Source of the DNA: CALHVX01 sp964640725
GTDB taxonomy: Bacteria > Pseudomonadota > Gammaproteobacteria > Pseudomonadales > Azotimanducaceae
Reading direction: 5' to 3'
NCBI GenBank assembly: GCA_964640725.1
Contig: CAZXIJ010000046.1
Location: 1 to 19,056 of the forward strand
DNA length: 19,056 nucleotides
Every line of letters begins with the position of its first letter. Within the stretch, counting starts at the first letter, position 1. The notes under the pieces are model-generated. The model did not search any database, was not told the DNA's origin, and was given only the letters and a program-made list of their open reading frames with translations. The position numbers and the translations under genes are program-made. Shown here piece after piece: positions 16,201 to 19,056 of the stretch.

Positions 16201-16374
16201 GCAACCTTGCTGGTGCTGGTTGTCATTCCGGCACTGCTGGTCCTGCTCGAAGGCGGCAAGGCGCGGCTGGCGCGCTGGGGCGGTGTGCGCCCCGCGGCGG
16301 GCTTGCCCCCCAAGGATTCCCTGACCTCCCATCCCCTGACCTCCCAATCCCCGACTCAAGGAGCCTCCTCATGA
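13207..16374 (+). CDS. RND-family efflux transporter, inner-membrane pump
   Basis: This 1055-residue protein is a proton-driven AcrB-like pump of the inner membrane. It shows the usual two-fold plan: TM1 at about 8-30, a large periplasmic loop, TM2-TM6 from about 325 to 480, then a second TM7/loop/TM8-12 half. The proton-relay pair Asp392-Asp393 lies in TM4 (GIVVDDAIVVGED). In TM10 the segment GIVVNDSIVLVSF has Asn926 where AcrB has the relay Lys940, as in a branch of RND proteins carrying VVND. After TM12 comes a short cytoplasmic tail with a 13-bp direct repeat (16319-16331 and 16334-16346) encoding LTSHPLTSQ. The stop overlaps the adaptor start in ATGA, so the two are translationally coupled. 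An outer-membrane channel is absent. Substrate class (drug, lipid, solvent) is unknown. Confidence 0.95.
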   Translation: MIATFARHPVAANLTMIAMIMAGLWALRVMPTQLDPPTEYPVIFVDVDWEGASAEDLESLVTRPIEQALQALPGLRELNSRSSFGEARLAAQLVHDADLMLALDQVKQRVASIRNLPPGIEAPVIRRPIDLEPIMQLIVTGPGPATELVPLVRNFEQTLLARGVEGVFYDGLPEEEIALLVASERLPQLGLTLPELAAQIGAVSRDVPAGALGSGQGATQLRSLNQQRTAAGFSELVIRSGDALVRLGDIAEVVRRARPGQPALSRDGEAAIEMMLWRTTGADAYQNAQLVEQWLAEVRPTLPAGVNIDTTTDVWQLLKAQLDMIGSNGLSGLVLVLVVLFVFLNARAGWWVMVGIPVSFLLALAVFYMGFGYGISIIALIGLIMALGIVVDDAIVVGEDIVALHEQGATPEEAAVRGAKRMFVPVATSSLTTLAAFLPLLIIGGMLGDAVLALPTLLLCVIIASLIECFLVLPGHLRHSLSQPGARTVPAWRTRFNRRFEQWRDRSFLPVVRTALQHPGATLCAALGAVTVALSLVASGHVGFNLVTSFDFESLEANVTFSANATAQEKAAFMGEIEAGLVAIDARHDNGNLTGWTSKQRLAYFNGDRYAGDEYASLRADYAFEEYRTLAPDAFLAQWREQVSQPAYVEQLELKVAGGAAGGEPALTLVLKGDELAQLKAGGEALARTLAAYPGVTNVNDNLPYGKAQIIFEVLPVARQLGLSTSEVGAQLRAAYTGARVQLFNEADSEIEVRLRLPDAQRQDIASLRQFPVRTPTGSFVPLGNIAQLRYRRGIDLLRHTDGAMAMSVSADVDSEQANAMSILEDVRADILPGLLAKYGLSYDLGGQSQADAELLAVMQLGAWLTLALIYLVLAWAFSSYLWPLAIMMAIPFGFTGAVTGHWIMGVEVGAMSLLAFFSLTGIVVNDSIVLVSFLRRELARGTELREALLLSVQARFRAVLLTSATTIAGLAPLLFERSTLSMYTTPIAVTLCFGLAFATLLVLVVIPALLVLLEGGKARLARWGGVRPAAGLPPKDSLTSHPLTSQSPTQGASS

Positions 16375-17975
16375 AAGGCTGGCCGAATCGCCTGAAATCG
16401 TCTTTGCAGCCTGGCAGCAGGCTGCGCCCGATCGGCTTTGCCGTCGCGAGCCTGGCCCTTGGCGCCGTGCTCAGCGCCGGCCTGTTCGCCACCGGGCCGT
16501 CTCCGGAGGTCGAGGCGCTGACGGAAAAGAGCTGGCCCGTCACGACGATCGCTGTGCGCCAGGAGACGCTGGCACCGGGCTTTACGGCCTTCGGGCGCGT
16601 GGAGTCCCGGCACCGGGCAGAGCTGGCCGCGGAGCTGGAAGCTCGCGTCGCCCAGGTGCATGTGCGTGAGGGCGATCGCGTGGCGCGCGGCGACCTGCTG
16701 GTGGCGCTGGAGAACGACGAGCTGCAGCTGAATCTGGCCGCCGCTCGTGCCCAGCGCGCCGCGCGGGCTGCAGAAATGGAGACGCTGGCGCTGGAGCTTT
16801 CGCATCTGCAGCGCGTCGACCCTCAGCACCGGGCCCGGCTGCAGGCCGCCGAAGCCAAGCTCGCGCGACACGGCACGCTGCGCGAGCAGCGCCTGATCAG
16901 CGATGGCTTTTACGATGATGTGCTGCAACAGGTCAGCGCGGACCAGATCCGCTACCAGGACCACGCGCAGCGCCTGGCCAACCTGCCCCACCGTCTGGCA
17001 GCGGCACAGGCCGCCCTGGATGAGGCCATCGCCAACGCCGAGCGGGCGGCCGTCATCGCGCGCCGGGCGCAAATCGTGGCGCCCTTCGACGCCGTGGTGC
17101 TGTCCGTTGACGCAGCGGTCGGCGCGACCACCTCGCGCTTTGCACCGCTGGTGGTTCTGGCCGACCGCGACAGCTACCAGATCCGGGTGCCGGTGCCGCC
17201 GGCGCATCGCCGGGCCTTTCTGGACGCGGCGCTGCAGGGCGCAGACGCGGCGCCCGGCATTCGCGGCACCATCGAGACAGCGACGGCCAGCCCCATTGCG
17301 GCCCGCTTCAGCCACCTCGCGGGCACGGTGCAGGGTGGCCAGGCCAGCAGCGAGGCCCTGTTCCGGCTCGACGAGGCCAGCGATTCGCGGCTCCTGGCGC
17401 TACCGCTCGGGAGCACTGTGGAGCTGGCCGTCAGCCTGCCGCCCGTAGCGCAAGCCATCGCGCTGCCACCGGAAGCGGTCTACGAGAACGCGCGTGTCTG
17501 GCGGGTGGTCGACGAGCGCCTGCAGCCGGTCGCAGTGCAGCAGCTCGGCACCTGGCAAGGCACCAGCGGTGCCTCGCCGCAGGTGCTGGTTCGATCGGCG
17601 CAGCTTCAGCCCGGCGAGCAGGTGATCGTCACCCAGCTCCCGAACCCGATTTCCGGCTTGAAGGTCATCGCGACACCGAGGCCGGCGGCGGAACCGGACG
17701 CGTCCCAGTTTGCTGAGCCGGAACCGGACGCTGCGCCCCTGCCGGTACCCAGCCGCGCCGCCGCAACAGCAGCGCTCGCGCGCGAGATCGCCCGGCAGCA
17801 TCGGGCGCAGTTTCGTCACGGCCAACCGAAGCCGGCTGCGAAGACCGCGCGGGCCGTGCCGGCAGCGCCAATCGTGCTGTTGCCCGCACGCATGGCGACG
17901 GCGCCCGGCGCTCAGTCCCGGGCCCCATCGAAACGCCAACACCGGGTATCGTCGCGGCGCTTTCGCATGAGCTGA
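16371..17975 (+). CDS. RND efflux periplasmic adaptor (membrane fusion protein) with C-terminal extension
   Basis: This 534-residue protein links the RND pump to an outer-membrane channel. An N-terminal membrane anchor or uncleaved signal lies at about 19-42 (GFAVASLALGAVLSAG). Lipoyl-type half motifs follow: FGRVESRHRAELAAELEARV with VREGDRVARGDLLVALEN, and the returning half RRAQIVAPFDAVVLSV. Between them is an Ala/Arg-rich helical hairpin, then the beta-barrel domain. The normal adaptor ends near residue 436 (SGLKVIATPRP). About 98 more residues follow, first acidic (two AEPDA/EPEPDA segments from a 12-bp direct repeat), then Ala/Pro-rich and very basic, ending RRFRMS. Such a tail is unusual. 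AAGGAG at 16358-16363, 7 bases before ATG, and the ATGA overlap with the pump fix the start. Earlier in-frame ATGs lie inside the pump gene and are not used. Confidence 0.9.
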   Translation: MKGWPNRLKSSLQPGSRLRPIGFAVASLALGAVLSAGLFATGPSPEVEALTEKSWPVTTIAVRQETLAPGFTAFGRVESRHRAELAAELEARVAQVHVREGDRVARGDLLVALENDELQLNLAAARAQRAARAAEMETLALELSHLQRVDPQHRARLQAAEAKLARHGTLREQRLISDGFYDDVLQQVSADQIRYQDHAQRLANLPHRLAAAQAALDEAIANAERAAVIARRAQIVAPFDAVVLSVDAAVGATTSRFAPLVVLADRDSYQIRVPVPPAHRRAFLDAALQGADAAPGIRGTIETATASPIAARFSHLAGTVQGGQASSEALFRLDEASDSRLLALPLGSTVELAVSLPPVAQAIALPPEAVYENARVWRVVDERLQPVAVQQLGTWQGTSGASPQVLVRSAQLQPGEQVIVTQLPNPISGLKVIATPRPAAEPDASQFAEPEPDAAPLPVPSRAAATAALAREIARQHRAQFRHGQPKPAAKTARAVPAAPIVLLPARMATAPGAQSRAPSKRQHRVSSRRFRMS

Positions 17976-17990
17976 GCAACCGAGCTCAGC
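17971..17990. terminator. Palindrome spanning both convergent stop codons
   Basis: GCTGAGC (17971-17977) pairs with GCTCAGC (17984-17990) around AACCGA. Each arm contains the TGA stop of one gene: the adaptor on the plus strand and holA on the minus strand. No T tract is present. It may act as a weak bidirectional barrier, and it is the only candidate in the 10-base gap between these genes. Confidence 0.35.
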
Positions 17991-18996
17991 GGCGCGTCAG
18001 GAGCGGCCGGAAATCGTCCAGCGTCGGCAGCGGGGATCGGCCGTCTCCCGCCAGGTTCAACAAAAGGCGCTCGAGGCTTTCCCATTCGTTGCCGAGGAGC
18101 TGGCCCTTGCCCTGCGCATCAATCAAAGCCAGCTGACCGATCGCCAACGCAATCGCGTCCCGGCTCTGCCGCCGCTGAAAATTCCTGGCCAGGTCCGCCA
18201 GGGGCCCGAAGCGTGTCCGGCCCGCCAGCACGTTGCGCAGGGACGCGCCGACCGCGCCCAGCACCGGAAACACCGATAGCCCTTCGTCCTGCAGACTGCG
18301 GAGCGCGCGCACGACCCGGGCCTGTTCGCCGCCGAGCACCGCGTTCGCCAGGTCAAAGGCGCCGTAGCTGCTGGCGTCCTCGATACAGGCCATCAGATCT
18401 TCCAGGCTCACGGGCTCGGCGAGGTTCTGAAGCTTGAGTTTGTCGATGTGCTGACGCGCGGCCAGCAAATTGCCTTCGACTTTTTCGGACAGGTAAGCCA
18501 ACGCTTCGTTGGACAGGGCCAGCCCCGCCTGCTTGAGCCGGCCCCGCAGCCAGCGCGGCATCTCCTGCGGCGCAACGTCGTAGATCGTCACGATGACGCC
18601 CGCAGCGTCGAGCGCCTTGAACCAGGCGCTCTGCCGCTGCCGGCCATCGAGCCGCGCGCTGCGAATCAGCAGCAGCGTGTCGGGCGGCAGATCTGCCGTA
18701 TAGCTGCGCAGCACGGCTGAGGCTTCCTTGTCGAACTTGCCGCCGGGGTTGCGCAGGTCAAAGATCCGCCGCGAGGCAAACAGCGACAGGGCCGAGGCGT
18801 CCTGCTGGAGCGTTGACCAGTCAAAGGACGGATCAACGTGCATGACCGTGCGCTCGTCGTACTGCTGCGCCCGGGCTGCGGCCAGAATGGCGTCGCAGGT
18901 TTCTTCCTGCAGCAGCGGATCGTCGGTGTTGACCAGGTAGATGGGCTGCAACCCGCGCTGCAGCGCCCCGGTCAGGTCGTGCTGCTTGAGCTGCAT
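17986..18996 (-). CDS. holA: DNA polymerase III delta subunit
   Basis: This 336-residue protein is HolA, the delta subunit of the clamp loader, which opens the beta sliding clamp during its loading onto DNA. The length is normal. Typical segments are the N-terminal LQPIYLVNTDDPLLQEE, a middle RIFDLRNPGGKFDKEA and DTLLLIRSARLDGRQRQSAWFKALDA, then YLSEKVEGNLLAARQHIDKLKL, the hallmark of domain II. The C-terminal helical domain has SSYGAFDLANAVLGGE and ALRSLQDEGLSVFPVLGAV. It starts 3 bases after the stop of an upstream gene, with a weak AGG in that gene's end as ribosome-binding site, so translation is probably coupled. In Gammaproteobacteria lptE usually precedes holA, which fits. Confidence 0.95.
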   Translation of the reverse strand: MQLKQHDLTGALQRGLQPIYLVNTDDPLLQEETCDAILAAARAQQYDERTVMHVDPSFDWSTLQQDASALSLFASRRIFDLRNPGGKFDKEASAVLRSYTADLPPDTLLLIRSARLDGRQRQSAWFKALDAAGVIVTIYDVAPQEMPRWLRGRLKQAGLALSNEALAYLSEKVEGNLLAARQHIDKLKLQNLAEPVSLEDLMACIEDASSYGAFDLANAVLGGEQARVVRALRSLQDEGLSVFPVLGAVGASLRNVLAGRTRFGPLADLARNFQRRQSRDAIALAIGQLALIDAQGKGQLLGNEWESLERLLLNLAGDGRSPLPTLDDFRPLLTRR

Positions 18997-18999
18997 CCG

Positions 19000-19056
19000 C
19001 TAACCTGCGTGATGCCCGCCAGGCATCTCGGCGTGATGCCCGCCAGGCATCTCGGC
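19000..19056 (-). CDS. lptE: C-terminal end of the gene upstream of holA, probably LptE, with 8-residue repeats
   Basis: Reading leftward from the window edge, one minus-strand frame is open until TAG at 19002-19000, just 3 bases before the holA ATG. It encodes two perfect AEMPGGHH units followed by AG. The name rests only on gene order: LptE, the outer-membrane lipoprotein that plugs the LPS translocon LptD, is normally encoded immediately before holA. No LptE core sequence is in the window. The tail is rich in His, Met, Gly and Glu, a composition that could bind metal, although this is not shown. The reading frame is likely real because the 24-bp repeat is a whole number of codons, contains no stop in this frame and ends in a stop placed correctly for coupling to holA. 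Confidence 0.5.
   Translation of the reverse strand, partial: AEMPGGHHAEMPGGHHAG
19009..19056. repeat. 24-bp tandem repeat, two perfect copies at the right edge
   Basis: The 24-base unit begins GTGATGCCCGCCAGGCATC and occurs at 19009-19032 and again, without change, at 19033-19056. Each unit contains an inverted repeat, GATGCC and GGCATC around CGCCA. On the minus strand it reads AEMPGGHH. The array is cut by the window edge, so there may be more copies. Confidence 0.9.

Noticed and set aside
13198..16359. A 1053-codon open frame antisense to the RND pump
   Set aside because: It is rich in Gln, His, Arg and Gly with no recognisable domain, a known by-product of strong codon bias in GC-rich genes. 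The RND frame has clear family motifs.

Overview
This is a GC-rich bacterial window, most likely from a gammaproteobacterium. The main support is holA sitting 3 bases downstream of another gene's stop codon, as in the usual lptE-holA order, together with two large TonB-dependent receptors whose plug and TonB-box style is common in environmental Gammaproteobacteria. The window looks like a complete short contig: both ends are perfect short tandem repeats that read in frame as the ends of genes cut off by the edge. No tRNA, rRNA, CRISPR array, insertion sequence or prophage is visible.

Layout. Bases 1-102 (+) probably encode the last 33 residues of an unidentified protein, followed by a hairpin. 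Bases 293-2185 (+) encode a secreted subtilisin-like (S8) protease with a hexapeptide SYLWAN repeat tail. A stem-loop terminator separates it from a convergent minus-strand block. That block contains, in transcription order, a Nudix hydrolase (9110-8541), TonB-dependent receptor B (8324-5559) and receptor A (5390-2250). The two receptors are tandem paralogues. A near-consensus sigma-70 promoter (TTGACA, 17 bp, TATAAG) overlaps the Nudix stop codon and should drive the receptors through a leader of about 185 nt with several hairpins. A small ABM-family monooxygenase-like protein (9156-9440, +) diverges from the Nudix gene.

The second half holds cobT and cobS (minus strand, order cobS-cobT), an AAA+/VWA pair annotated as cobaltochelatase subunits. 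A histidine-phosphatase-superfamily gene (12465-13013, +) diverges from cobS. Then come a two-gene RND efflux operon, with inner-membrane pump (13207-16374) and periplasmic adaptor (16371-17975) joined by an ATGA overlap, and, convergent to it, holA (18996-17986), the DNA polymerase III delta subunit. The extreme right edge carries the 3' end of the gene upstream of holA, probably lptE.

How the genes may work together. The secreted protease and the receptor pair suggest, but do not prove, breakdown of external protein or peptide and uptake of a large ligand. The RND pump and adaptor form one export machine whose outer-membrane channel must be encoded elsewhere. CobS and CobT would act together as a motor and chaperone, but the chelating subunit CobN is not here. 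I see no clear new defence or mobile system. The observations most worth following are the SYLWAN tail, the two edge-truncated repeat-ended proteins, the structured receptor leader, the altered Nudix box and the unusual C-terminal extension of the adaptor.
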